Origin: Streptomyces sp. MUM 203J
GTDB lineage: Bacteria > Actinomycetota > Actinomycetes > Streptomycetales > Streptomycetaceae
Assembly (NCBI RefSeq): GCF_022414595.1
Contig: NZ_JADWYO010000008.1
Coordinates: forward strand, 62,001 to 126,000
Direction of reading: 5' to 3'
Length of the DNA stretch: 64,000 bases
In this document: positions 8,183 through 16,982 of the stretch, piece after piece
How the letters are laid out: each line of letters opens with the position of its first letter
How positions within the stretch are numbered: the first letter of the stretch is position 1
The notes under the pieces: generated by a model
Told to the model about the DNA's origin: nothing
Database searches by the model: none
Seen by the model: the letters and a program-made list of their open reading frames with translations, nothing else
Made by a program: the position numbers and the translations under genes

Positions 8183-8659
8183 ATGTCGTCGTCTGCTCTG
8201 CGCAGTGCCCTCTGTCCCGTCGTCCCGCCGCACCGCGCCGTCCGTCCCGTCCGGGCACCCCGTTCCCTCTCGTACAGCCTGACCCTCCCGGGCGAGCTGC
8301 GCAGTGCCGCCGTCGCGCGGGCCTCGGTCGGGGCCGTGCTGGCCGCCCACGGGCTGGAGAGGTTCCTGCTGCCCGCTCAGGTCGCCGTGTCCGAGTTGGC
8401 CGCCATGCTCGCGCGGCTGACGCCCGGCAAGGACCTGTACGTGTCCGTACGGCACCGGGGCGACGCGCTGCGGCTGGTCGTGTGGGACCAGCACCCGACA
8501 CACCGCGACCCCGGCGCGGAGCGTCTCTGCGGGGAGCGGCGCAGCCGGGCGCTCTGGCTGCTCGCGGCCGTCGTGGAGGACTGGGGCGGCGAGTGGGGTG
8601 TGCGCGCGGCCGCACCGCCCCAGGCCGGGACGAAGACCTGGGTCACCTTGCCTCGTTGA
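8183..8659 (+). CDS. ATP-binding (HATPase_c-like) regulatory protein
   Basis: This is a 158-residue protein related to the anti-sigma-type HATPase_c proteins encoded beside XRE/DUF397 genes. The fold is suggested by the N-box-like helix around LPAQVAVSELAAMLAR and by VSVRHRGDALRLVVWDQ. The usual GxG ATP-lid residues are weak, so nucleotide binding is uncertain. The ATG at 8183 was chosen because AGGGAG lies 6 bases upstream; the frame is open further 5'. Together with the XRE and DUF397-like genes it forms the three-part set known from abaA/whiJ-type loci. Confidence 0.7.
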   Translation: MSSSALRSALCPVVPPHRAVRPVRAPRSLSYSLTLPGELRSAAVARASVGAVLAAHGLERFLLPAQVAVSELAAMLARLTPGKDLYVSVRHRGDALRLVVWDQHPTHRDPGAERLCGERRSRALWLLAAVVEDWGGEWGVRAAAPPQAGTKTWVTLPR

Positions 8660-8663
8660 GCCT

Positions 8664-8840
8664 TCAGGGGCTGGGGGTCGTCCCGATCCGCTCGCGGTTG
8701 AGCAGATCCAGAGGCAGATGCCGCTGGGCGGAGCGATGGGGAGGTCATGGTCGTAGGCCAGGCTCGCCATCGCCAGGGGCCCAGAGCCACTCCGCCGGTG
8801 AGGCCCGCTGTCGGCTCGGCCGTGGCACGTGCGAGCCCGG
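8664..8840 (-). pseudogene. second Imm49-family fragment, frameshifted
   Basis: Read in three frames, the minus strand gives TAEPTAGLTGGVALGP, then GPLAMASLAYDHDLPIAPPS, then RHLPLDLLNRERIG to a stop at 8664-8666. Joined, this matches the Imm49 C-terminus seen intact at about 2110-2244 (LGPLAMACLAYD). Two frameshifts and the loss of everything upstream mark it as a remnant. It is a second, divergent Imm49 relic 6.5 kb from the first and in opposite orientation. Confidence 0.6.
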
Positions 8841-8987
8841 CCGGGCCGGGAGCGGGCGCCGGGGGCGTCTCGCTCATGGCCGCGTCCGACCGGGAGGCTC
8901 AAGCGCGCCCGCCGGCAGGGCGTCCGGCGCCGGTGGCGAGCGGCGCCCGCGTCCGGGGCGCCGGGCCGCTCACCCTCACGCCCCGCA

Positions 8988-9512
8988 TCAGTTCTTGAAC
9001 TGCCCCGGGGTGTAGTGCCCCGGCACCGAGCGGCAGGTCACGGCGAAGCGGTTCCAGGAGTTGATGACGGTGATCGCGGCGACCAGGCGGGCCAGTTCCT
9101 TCTCGTCGAACTGCTTCGCCGCGCGCTCCCACACCTCGTCCGGGACGAAGCCGTCCGTCAGGACCGTGACCGCCTCGGTCAGTTCGACCGCGGCCAGCTC
9201 CTTCTCCGTGTAGAAGTGGCGGGACTCCCGCCAGGCGCTCAGCTGGACGATGCGCTCGACCGACTCGCCGGCCGCCAGGGCGTCCTTGGTGTGCATGTCC
9301 AGGCAGAACGCGCAGTGGTTGAGCTGCGAGGCGCGGATCTTGACCAGCTCGACCAGGACCGGGTCGAGGCCCTCGTGGGCGGCGGCGTCCAGGCGGACCA
9401 TCGCCCGGTAGACGTCGGGGGCCAGCGCGGCCATGTTCATGCGGGCCGGCTCCTCGGGGGCGTAGGCGGGGGTGGCGTTGCTGTCGGTCGCTGCGTTCGT
9501 GTTCGTCGTCAT
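8988..9512 (-). CDS. carboxymuconolactone decarboxylase-family (AhpD-like) protein
   Basis: This is a 174-residue protein with the AhpD-type redox motif HCAFC (Cys67, Cys70) followed by LDMHTKDAL. The predicted all-helical core carries ELVKIRASQLN before the motif. Members usually act as peroxidase-like or thiol-dependent redox enzymes, and the paired cysteines and following His support that. The gene is divergent from a MocR regulator 47 bp away, a common pairing in Streptomyces, so that regulator probably controls it. Confidence 0.88.
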   Translation of the reverse strand: MTTNTNAATDSNATPAYAPEEPARMNMAALAPDVYRAMVRLDAAAHEGLDPVLVELVKIRASQLNHCAFCLDMHTKDALAAGESVERIVQLSAWRESRHFYTEKELAAVELTEAVTVLTDGFVPDEVWERAAKQFDEKELARLVAAITVINSWNRFAVTCRSVPGHYTPGQFKN

Positions 9513-9559
9513 GCTGACGAATCTATGGGGCGGTTGACCCCGTTGTATGGTCCATTTCC

Positions 9560-10993
9560 ATGACGGATTCCTGGGCCAATACCGGTGCGGACTTCCACCT
9601 GGACATACGTGGGCCCCGGCTGCGGGCCGGGCTCATGGAGGCCCTGCGGGACGCGGTGCGGACCGGGCGGCTCGCCCCGGGGACCCGGCTGCCCTCCTCG
9701 CGTGCCCTGGCCGCCGACCTGGGCGTCGCCCGCAACACCGTGGCCGACGCGTACGCCGAGCTGGTCGCGGAGGGCTGGCTCACCGCCCGGCAGGGCTCGG
9801 GGACGCGCGTCGCCCGGCGTACGCCCGCCCCTGCGGGGCGGCCCCCCGCGGCGGGAGCCGGTGTGCGGCTGCCCTGGGCCTCCCGGCCCGGAGCCGGTGC
9901 GGCCCGGTACACCCTGCACCCCGGCACCCCCGACCTCGGGGCCTTTCCCCGTGCCGACTGGATCAAGGCCGCCCGCCGCGCCCTGACCGAAGCCCCGCAC
10001 GAGGCCTTCGGCTACGGCGACCCGCGCGGCCGCCCCGAGTTGCGCAACGTCCTCGCGGAGTACCTGGCCCGGGCGCGGGGCGTGCACGCCGAGCCGGACC
10101 GGATCGTGGTCTGCTCGGGCTTCTACCACGGGCTGATCCTGCTCGGCGCCGCCCTGCGCGCCCGCGGGGTCCGGGACGTCGCCGTGGAGTCGTACGGGCT
10201 AGGGGTCTACTGGCGGCGGCTGACCGAGTCCGGGCTGGGCACCCCGGCCGTCCCGCTCGACGAGCGCGGCACGTGCACGGAGGCGCTGGACGCCGTCGGT
10301 GCCGGGCGTCCCGGGGCCGTGCTCATCACCCCCGCCCACCAGTTCCCGCTGGGCGGTGCCCTGCCGCCGGACCGGCGGGCCGCCGTCGTCGACTGGGCAC
10401 GGGCATCGGGCGGGCTGGTGCTGGAGGACGACTACGACGGGGAGTTCCGGTACGACCGGCAGCCTGTCGGGGCGCTTCAGGGGCTCGACCCCGAGCGGGT
10501 CGTCTATCTCGGGACGGCCAGCAAGTCGCTCGCCCCCGGGCTGCGGCTCGGCTGGATGGTGCTGCCCCGGGACCTCGTCGGGGGCGTGGTCGCCGCGAAG
10601 GGCGAGGCGGACTGGACGTGCGGGACGCTGGACCAGCTGACGCTGGCCGAGTTCATCGCCTCCGGCGCCTACGACCGGCATGTACGGGCGATGCGGCTGC
10701 GGTACCGGAGGCGGCGGGACCAGCTGGTGGCCGCGGTGGCCGAGCGGGCGCCGGAGGTGCGGGTCAGCGGGATCGCCGCGGGGCTGCACGCGGTGCTGGA
10801 GCTTCCGGCGGGGACGGAGCGGGGGGTCCTGAAGGCCGCAGCCCTGCACGGGCTGGGGCTGCAGGGGCTGGGGTCGTTCCGGCACCCGGACGTGCCGGGG
10901 CGGGGGCCGGACGGGCTGGTCGTGGGGTACGCGACGCCCACCGACAGTGCCTGGGCGGGGGCGTTGGAGGCGTTGTGCGGGGTGCTGCCGTAG
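9560..10993 (+). CDS. MocR/PdxR-type GntR regulator with aminotransferase domain
   Basis: This is a 477-residue fusion. Residues ~15-85 are a GntR winged helix (GTRLPSSRALAADLGVARNT, then GWLTARQGSGTRV). Residues ~115-475 are a class I aminotransferase fold. The PLP lysine is Lys322 in TASKSLAPGLRLGWM, and EDDYDGEFRYD supplies the conserved Asp and Tyr region. MocR proteins use PLP as a sensor rather than for catalysis. The divergent position suggests control of the AhpD-like gene. Confidence 0.92.
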   Translation: MTDSWANTGADFHLDIRGPRLRAGLMEALRDAVRTGRLAPGTRLPSSRALAADLGVARNTVADAYAELVAEGWLTARQGSGTRVARRTPAPAGRPPAAGAGVRLPWASRPGAGAARYTLHPGTPDLGAFPRADWIKAARRALTEAPHEAFGYGDPRGRPELRNVLAEYLARARGVHAEPDRIVVCSGFYHGLILLGAALRARGVRDVAVESYGLGVYWRRLTESGLGTPAVPLDERGTCTEALDAVGAGRPGAVLITPAHQFPLGGALPPDRRAAVVDWARASGGLVLEDDYDGEFRYDRQPVGALQGLDPERVVYLGTASKSLAPGLRLGWMVLPRDLVGGVVAAKGEADWTCGTLDQLTLAEFIASGAYDRHVRAMRLRYRRRRDQLVAAVAERAPEVRVSGIAAGLHAVLELPAGTERGVLKAAALHGLGLQGLGSFRHPDVPGRGPDGLVVGYATPTDSAWAGALEALCGVLP

Positions 10994-11148
10994 GGGGTGG
11001 CGGGGGCCTGGCCGCAGGTGCCGGAGGGGATCAGGAGTTGCCGCATCCCGGAAGCCTGTGACCGGACGCGCTTCCTGCACCCCGGCTTCCACGTCCTCGC
11101 CCCCGGCCTCTACCCTGGCGGCGTTCCACGCGTCCACGGGGGAGAGAC

Positions 11149-11454
11149 ATGCGAAAACGGCGATCCGGTTACGTCGTGCTCGGGGGCATGGGCGCGCTCG
11201 CGCTGACCCTCACGTCCTGCAGCAGCGAGCCCGACAAGCGCTGCGTCGACCGCCTCACCCGCGAGCTGCTGCCCGACTACAGATGCAGCGACGGCAGCGG
11301 AAGCAGCGGAAGCAGTGGCGGCAGCTACGGCAGCGGCGGCGGCTCGTACTACTACGGCGGCAGCGTCCGCAACGGCAAGGTCGAGGGCGGCAGCTTCAAC
11401 AAGTCGGCCGTCTCACGGGGCGGCTTCGGCGGTTCCCGCGGTGGCGGCGGCTGA
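11149..11454 (+). CDS. YgiB-like Ser/Gly-rich lipoprotein
   Basis: This is a 101-residue precursor with an Arg-rich start, a hydrophobic segment and the lipobox LTSC, so it is predicted to be a membrane-anchored lipoprotein. After two cysteines (KRC and YRC) it becomes a Ser/Gly/Tyr-rich tail ending in SRGGFGGSRGGGG. A C-terminal RGGFG element also occurs, as I recall, in the E. coli lipoprotein YgiB, whose gene neighbours the ATP-grasp gene ygiC. Here an ATP-grasp gene follows after only 5 bp, so the pair looks equivalent. The tail may be the partner or substrate of that enzyme; this is inference. Confidence 0.7.
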   Translation: MRKRRSGYVVLGGMGALALTLTSCSSEPDKRCVDRLTRELLPDYRCSDGSGSSGSSGGSYGSGGGSYYYGGSVRNGKVEGGSFNKSAVSRGGFGGSRGGGG

Positions 11455-11459
11455 GCCGG

Positions 11460-12644
11460 ATGAAGCGCCACACCATCGAACCCCGCCCGGGCTGGCAGCG
11501 CACCGTCGAGGAGCAGGGCTGCGTCTATCCGCTCACCCGGCACCCGGACGGGTCCCTGCGCCCCTACTGGGACGAGAGCGCCTACTACTCCTTCAGCCTC
11601 CCCGAGGTCGAGGCCCTGGAGGAGGTCGTCGAGGAGCTGCACGCGATGAGCCTGGCGGCAGCCGCGCACATCGTCGAGCACGACCGCTTCCGGGACCTCG
11701 GGATCACCGACCCGCGGCTCGCCTCCCTGGTCGCCGAGTCCTGGCGGCGGCGGGAGGAACTGCCCTCCCTCTACGGGCGGTTCGACCTGCGGTACGACGG
11801 GCGGGGCGGCCCGGCGAAACTGCTGGAGTACAACGCCGACACGCCCACCTCCCTGGTCGAGGCCGCCAGCCCGCAGTGGTTCTGGATGGAGGAGCGCTTC
11901 CCGGGCGCCGACCAGTGGAACTCTCTGCACGAGCGGCTGGTCGACGCCTGGAAGCGGCAGGCGCGTCTGCTGCCGCCCGGGCCCGTGCACTTCGTGCACA
12001 CCGAGGCCGACGAGATCGGCGAGGACCTGATGACCGTCGCCTACCTCCGCGAGACCGCCCAGCAGGCCGGGCTGGAGACCGAGGCGCTGTCGGTGGAGGA
12101 GATCGGCTGGGACCGGATCTCCGGGCGGTTCGTCGACGACCGGCTGAAGTTCATCCGGAGCTGCTTCAAGCTGTACCCGTGGGAGTGGCTGGTCACCGAC
12201 GCCTTCGGGCCGCACGTCCTCGACACGCTCGACAACGGCGGCGGCACCGGCACCACCTGCTGGATCGAGCCCGCCTGGAAGATGCTGCTCTCCAACAAGG
12301 CGCTGCTGGCGGTCCTGTGGGAGCTGTACCCGGACCATCCCCACCTGCTGCCCGCCTACCTCGACGGGCCCCGCGAGCTCGCGGACTCCGGCGGCTATGT
12401 CGCCAAGCCGCTGCTGGGCCGCGAGGGCGAGGGCGTCACCGTGCACGAGCCGGGCGCCGCCCCGGCCGTGCGGGACGAGCCCTGCTGCTACCAGCAGTTC
12501 GCCCCGCTGCCCGACTTCGACGGCAACCGGGTCGTGCTGGGCGCGTGGGTCGTCGAGGGCGAGGCCGCGGGGCTGGGCATCCGCGAGTCGGACGGGCTGA
12601 TCACGGACGGGTACGCCCGGTTCCTCCCGCACGTGATCCTTTAG
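11460..12644 (+). CDS. glutathionylspermidine synthase-like ATP-grasp protein (YgiC-like)
   Basis: This is a 394-residue member of the preATP-grasp glutathionylspermidine synthase family, without the N-terminal amidase domain. Recognisable elements are YNADTPTSLVEAA near residue 125, WIEPAWKMLLSNKALLA near 280, and the nucleotide-binding stretch YVAKPLLGREGEG near 320. The family forms amide bonds using ATP. E. coli YgiC and YjfC homologues have no demonstrated glutathionylspermidine activity, and the true substrate here is unknown. The ATG lies 5 bp after the lipoprotein stop, indicating one operon. Confidence 0.85.
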   Translation: MKRHTIEPRPGWQRTVEEQGCVYPLTRHPDGSLRPYWDESAYYSFSLPEVEALEEVVEELHAMSLAAAAHIVEHDRFRDLGITDPRLASLVAESWRRREELPSLYGRFDLRYDGRGGPAKLLEYNADTPTSLVEAASPQWFWMEERFPGADQWNSLHERLVDAWKRQARLLPPGPVHFVHTEADEIGEDLMTVAYLRETAQQAGLETEALSVEEIGWDRISGRFVDDRLKFIRSCFKLYPWEWLVTDAFGPHVLDTLDNGGGTGTTCWIEPAWKMLLSNKALLAVLWELYPDHPHLLPAYLDGPRELADSGGYVAKPLLGREGEGVTVHEPGAAPAVRDEPCCYQQFAPLPDFDGNRVVLGAWVVEGEAAGLGIRESDGLITDGYARFLPHVIL

Positions 12645-12651
12645 CGGGGAC

Positions 12652-12687
12652 GCGGGCCGCGGACGTGATGCGGGCCGCGGACGTGAT
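12652..12687. repeat. two tandem 18-bp repeats
   Basis: The unit GCGGGCCGCGGACGTGAT occurs twice head to tail (12652-12669 and 12670-12687), with four further matching bases after it. It lies just behind the stop of the ATP-grasp gene in the convergent gap before rocD. It may be simple slippage. No function is evident. Confidence 0.8.
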
Positions 12688-12704
12688 GCGGCAGGGGGGA
12701 CGGG

Positions 12705-12730
12705 GGCGCGCGCCCGTCGGGGCGCGCGCC
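12705..12730. terminator. GC-rich hairpin between convergent genes
   Basis: Two copies of the self-complementary decamer GGCGCGCGCC (12705-12714, 12721-12730) can pair across CGTCGG. They sit between the convergent ATP-grasp and rocD genes, so the structure could end both transcripts. There is no T-tract, which is usual in Streptomyces. Confidence 0.5.
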
Positions 12731-12740
12731 GAGGCGGGTG

Positions 12741-14000
12741 TCAGTCCGCCAGGACCGCCCTCAGCTGGTCCAGGCCCCAGTCCAGGTCCTCCTTGCTGAT
12801 CACCAGTGGTGGGGCGATGCGGATCGTGGAGCCGTGGGTGTCCTTGACGAGGACGCCGCGGTCCATCAGCTTCTCGGAGACCTCGCGGCCGGTGCCCTTG
12901 GACGGGACGATGTCCACACCCGCCCACAGCCCGCGCCCGCGCACCGCCTCCACCGCGCCGCCGCCGACCAGCAGGCCCAGCTCGCGGTGCAGGTGCTCGC
13001 CCAGCTCCGTCGCCCGCTGCTGGTACTCGCCGGTGCGCAGCATCGCCAGCACCTCCAGCGCCACCGCGCAGGCCAGCGGGTTGCCGCCGAACGTCGAGCC
13101 GTGCTCGCCCGGCCGGTGCACGCCGAGCACCGCCGCGCTCGACACCACCGCCGACACCGGGACGACCCCGCCGCCCAGCGCCTTGCCCAGCAGGTACATG
13201 TCCGGGACGACGCCCTCGTGTTCGCACGCGAAGGACTTCCCCGTGCGGCCCAGGCCCGACTGGATCTCGTCCGCGATGAACAGCACGTCCCGCTCGCGGG
13301 TCAGCTCCCGCACCCCTCGCAGGTAGCCGGGCGGCGGGACCAGCACCCCCGCCTCACCCTGGATCGGCTCCAGCAGCACGGCCACCGTGTTGTCGGTGAC
13401 GGCCTCCCGCATCGCCGCCAGGTCGCCGTACGGGACGATCTCGAAGCCCGGCGTGTACGGGCCGTAGTCCGCCCGGGCCTCCGGGTCCGTCGAGAAGCTG
13501 ATGATCGTCGTCGTACGGCCGTGGAAGTTGTCCGCCGCGACGACGATCTTCGCGGTGCCGTCCGGGACGCCCTTGACCCGGTAGCCCCACTTGCGGGCGG
13601 TTTTCACGGCGGTCTCCACCGCCTCCGCGCCGGTGTTCATGGGCAGCACCATCTCCATGCCGCAGAACTCCGCGAGCTGCTCGCAGAACTCCCCGAACCG
13701 GTCGTGGTGGAAGGCCCGCGAGGTGAGCGTCACCCGGTCGAGCTGCGCCTTCGCGGCGTCGATCAGCCGGCGGTTGCCGTGGCCGAAGTTCAGGGCCGAG
13801 TAGCCGGCCAGCATGTCGAGGTAGCGCCGCCCCTCGATGTCCGTCATCCACGCACCCTCCGCCGTCGCGACGACGATCGGCAGCGGGTGGTAGTTGTGCG
13901 CGCTGTGCGCGTCCGCGGAGGCCAGGGCCTCGCGTGTCCTCGCCGTGGGGCCGGCGGGGGGCGTGCTCGAAGAGGTGGGCGTGTGCGACGTGCTCGACAC
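12741..14000 (-). CDS. rocD: ornithine--oxo-acid aminotransferase
   Basis: This is a 419-residue class III PLP aminotransferase. Typical ornithine aminotransferase stretches are YLDMLAGYSALNFGHG, MNTGAEAVETAVKTARKW, FIADEIQSGLGRTG and LLGKALGGG, the last holding the PLP lysine. The enzyme converts L-ornithine and 2-oxoglutarate to glutamate semialdehyde and glutamate, linking arginine catabolism to proline and glutamate. The GTG at 14000 is preferred because GGAGA lies just upstream; the frame stays open further. It is divergent from glyA. Confidence 0.92.
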   Translation of the reverse strand: MSSTSHTPTSSSTPPAGPTARTREALASADAHSAHNYHPLPIVVATAEGAWMTDIEGRRYLDMLAGYSALNFGHGNRRLIDAAKAQLDRVTLTSRAFHHDRFGEFCEQLAEFCGMEMVLPMNTGAEAVETAVKTARKWGYRVKGVPDGTAKIVVAADNFHGRTTTIISFSTDPEARADYGPYTPGFEIVPYGDLAAMREAVTDNTVAVLLEPIQGEAGVLVPPPGYLRGVRELTRERDVLFIADEIQSGLGRTGKSFACEHEGVVPDMYLLGKALGGGVVPVSAVVSSAAVLGVHRPGEHGSTFGGNPLACAVALEVLAMLRTGEYQQRATELGEHLHRELGLLVGGGAVEAVRGRGLWAGVDIVPSKGTGREVSEKLMDRGVLVKDTHGSTIRIAPPLVISKEDLDWGLDQLRAVLAD

Positions 14001-14107
14001 GGTGTCTCCGTTCGTCTTTGTACGGCCGGTCGGGGTGTTCCTTCGGTTTCTATCGTTGCTCGCGATACGGACAGGAGAATCCTCCCGCATGACCCCGCGG
14101 CTAAGGT

Positions 14108-14204
14108 GGGCGGTACGCACGGCGACTGGCGTACGGGGAAGCGACCTCGGGGGAGCCGTGCGCGGCAGACCGCACGGGGCGCCGCCCGCCTGGGCACCCC
14201 GACC
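14108..14204 (+). ncRNA. ZTP (ZMP) riboswitch, pfl motif
   Basis: The glyA leader carries the two hallmarks of the ZTP riboswitch. The 5' half has GGCGACTGGCG (about 14121-14131) inside a stem, followed by a GC-rich helix region. The 3' half has CGCCCGCCTGGGCA (14183-14196). A pairing linker joins them, and the ribosome site GGAGG lies about 30 bases beyond. ZTP riboswitches sense AICAR phosphates that accumulate when 10-formyl-THF is low and switch on one-carbon genes; glyA is a classic actinobacterial target. Boundaries are approximate. Confidence 0.85.
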
Positions 14205-14242
14205 ACGAGACACGCGCTGCCCGATCCGGAGGACGTCACGCC

Positions 14243-15517
14243 ATGACCCCCGCCCCCGAACACCACCCCGCCCTGTCCGCCACGGACCCCGAACTCGCCC
14301 GGCTCGTCGGCGCCGAGGAGCGTCTCCAGGCGGAGACCCTGCGGCTCATCCCCAGCGAGAACTACGTCTCCGCAGCGGTGCTGGAGGCCTCCGGGACCGT
14401 CCTCCAGAACAAGTACAGCGAGGGCTACCCCGGCCGCCGCTACTACGAGGGCCAGCAGGTCGTCGACCAGGTCGAGAGCCTCGCGGTCGCGCGTGCCAAG
14501 GCCGTCTTCGGCGTCGACCACGCCAATGTCCAGCCCTACTCCGGCTCCCCCGCGAACCTCGCGGTCTACCTGGCGTTCGCCCAGCCCGGCGACACCGTCA
14601 TGGGCATGGCCCTGCCGATGGGCGGTCACCTCACCCACGGGTGGGGTGTCTCCGCGACCGGGAAGTGGTTCCGCGGCGTCCAGTACGGCGTACGCCAGGA
14701 CACCGGGCTCATCGACTTCGACCAGGTCCGGGAGCTGGCCCTGGCCGAGCGGCCGAAGGTGATCTTCTGCGGCGGCACGGCGCTGCCGCGCACCATCGAC
14801 TTCGCCGCGTTCGCGGAGATCGCGCGGGAGGCGGGGGCGGTGCTGGTCGCGGACGTCGCCCATATCGCCGGGCTCATCGCGGGCGGTGCCCATCCGTCGC
14901 CCGTGCCGCACGCGGACGTGATCTCCACGACCACCCACAAGACGCTGCGGGGTCCGCGCGGCGCGATGCTGATGTGCCGGGAGGAGCACGCCAAGGCGGT
15001 CGACAAGGCCGTGTTCCCGGGGCTTCAGGGCGGGCCGCACAACCAGACGACCGCGGCGATCGCCGTGGCCCTGCACGAGGCGGCGCAGCCGTCCTTCCGC
15101 GACTACGCGCAGGCCGTCGTCGCCAACGCGAAGGCGCTCGCGGAGGCGCTGCTGGCGCGGGGCTTCGACCTCGTCTCGGGCGGCACCGACAACCACCTGA
15201 TCCTGATGGACCTCACGGGGAAGGACGTGCCGGGGAAGATCGCGGCGAAGGCGCTGGACCGGGCGGGGATCGTCGTGAACTACAACACGGTGCCGTACGA
15301 CCCGCGCAAGCCGTTCGATCCCTCCGGGGTGCGGATCGGGACGCCGTCGCTGACGTCCCGGGGGCTGGAGGCCGAGCACATGGCCGCGGTGGCGGAGTGG
15401 ATCGACCGGGGCGTGGAGGCCGCGCGGAAGGCCGACGAGGACGCGCTCGCGGCGATCCGGGCGGAGGTCGTGGACCTGATGGCGCAGTACCCGGCGCCGG
15501 GCGTGCCGGTGGCGTAG
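14243..15517 (+). CDS. glyA: serine hydroxymethyltransferase
   Basis: This is a 424-residue PLP enzyme that interconverts serine and glycine with transfer of a one-carbon unit to tetrahydrofolate. It carries LIPSENYVSAAVLEASGT near residue 36, EGYPGRRYYEGQQ near 66, and the PLP-binding lysine Lys233 in TTTHKTLRGPRG. Length is normal for the family. ATG at 14243 is preceded by CGGAGGACG. The leader contains a ZTP riboswitch, so expression should rise when folate one-carbon units run short. Confidence 0.96.
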   Translation: MTPAPEHHPALSATDPELARLVGAEERLQAETLRLIPSENYVSAAVLEASGTVLQNKYSEGYPGRRYYEGQQVVDQVESLAVARAKAVFGVDHANVQPYSGSPANLAVYLAFAQPGDTVMGMALPMGGHLTHGWGVSATGKWFRGVQYGVRQDTGLIDFDQVRELALAERPKVIFCGGTALPRTIDFAAFAEIAREAGAVLVADVAHIAGLIAGGAHPSPVPHADVISTTTHKTLRGPRGAMLMCREEHAKAVDKAVFPGLQGGPHNQTTAAIAVALHEAAQPSFRDYAQAVVANAKALAEALLARGFDLVSGGTDNHLILMDLTGKDVPGKIAAKALDRAGIVVNYNTVPYDPRKPFDPSGVRIGTPSLTSRGLEAEHMAAVAEWIDRGVEAARKADEDALAAIRAEVVDLMAQYPAPGVPVA

Positions 15518-15519
15518 GG

Positions 15520-15569
15520 GGGGGAGCCGTCGGCGGCCGTCTCCCCCTGTTCCGCCCTTCCGGGGCGGT
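15520..15569 (+). terminator. hairpin pair after glyA
   Basis: GGGGGAG (15520-15526) pairs with CTCCCCC (15541-15547) directly after the glyA stop. CCGCCC pairs with GGGCGG (15552-15569) next to it. Their placement fits an intrinsic GC-rich terminator for glyA. Confidence 0.5.
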
Positions 15570-15639
15570 GCCCGGTCCGCGGTCGTGCCGCACGGGGGCA
15601 CCGCCCCGGCCGCTTCCTCCCGGCTTCCCCGCTCGTCCT

Positions 15640-15720
15640 CGGACTCTCCCGGCGGGCGGACCCCGGGTGGGCCGAAGACCGTCTTCCCGGGGTCCCCCAT
15701 GCCCGGACAGCCTGGGGGAG
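15640..15720. repeat. intergenic dispersed repeat, copy 1
   Basis: Read on the minus strand, this stretch contains GGAGAGTCCGAGGACGAGCG, closely matching GGGAGTCTGAGGACGGGCGG at about 33210-33230. It also forms a stem TCCCCCA/TGGGGGA (15693-15699 with 15713-15719). Together with flanking GC-rich DNA it fills the 312-bp glyA-trpS gap, where I see no gene. It resembles short palindromic intergenic repeats found in Streptomyces. Confidence 0.45.
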
Positions 15721-15817
15721 TTCCGGGGAAGCGGGGGTCCGGGGCAGCGCCACACGAACCGGGAGGGGCGTGGTCCGGGGAGGGAACCACCCCGTACGGG
15801 GCGCGTGCCCGACCTGA

Positions 15818-16846
<1,029 letters not shown>

Positions 16847-16982
16847 GTCCAAACGACGCTGGCCACGGGACCGGCCGAGGCGCCACACTGACGAGCGGAT
16901 CGTATGCGTCCGGGCCCGCACGGCCCGGACGTACGGCCGCCTCGGCCGCACCACCGCATGACCGACGGATGAGGAGAACGAC

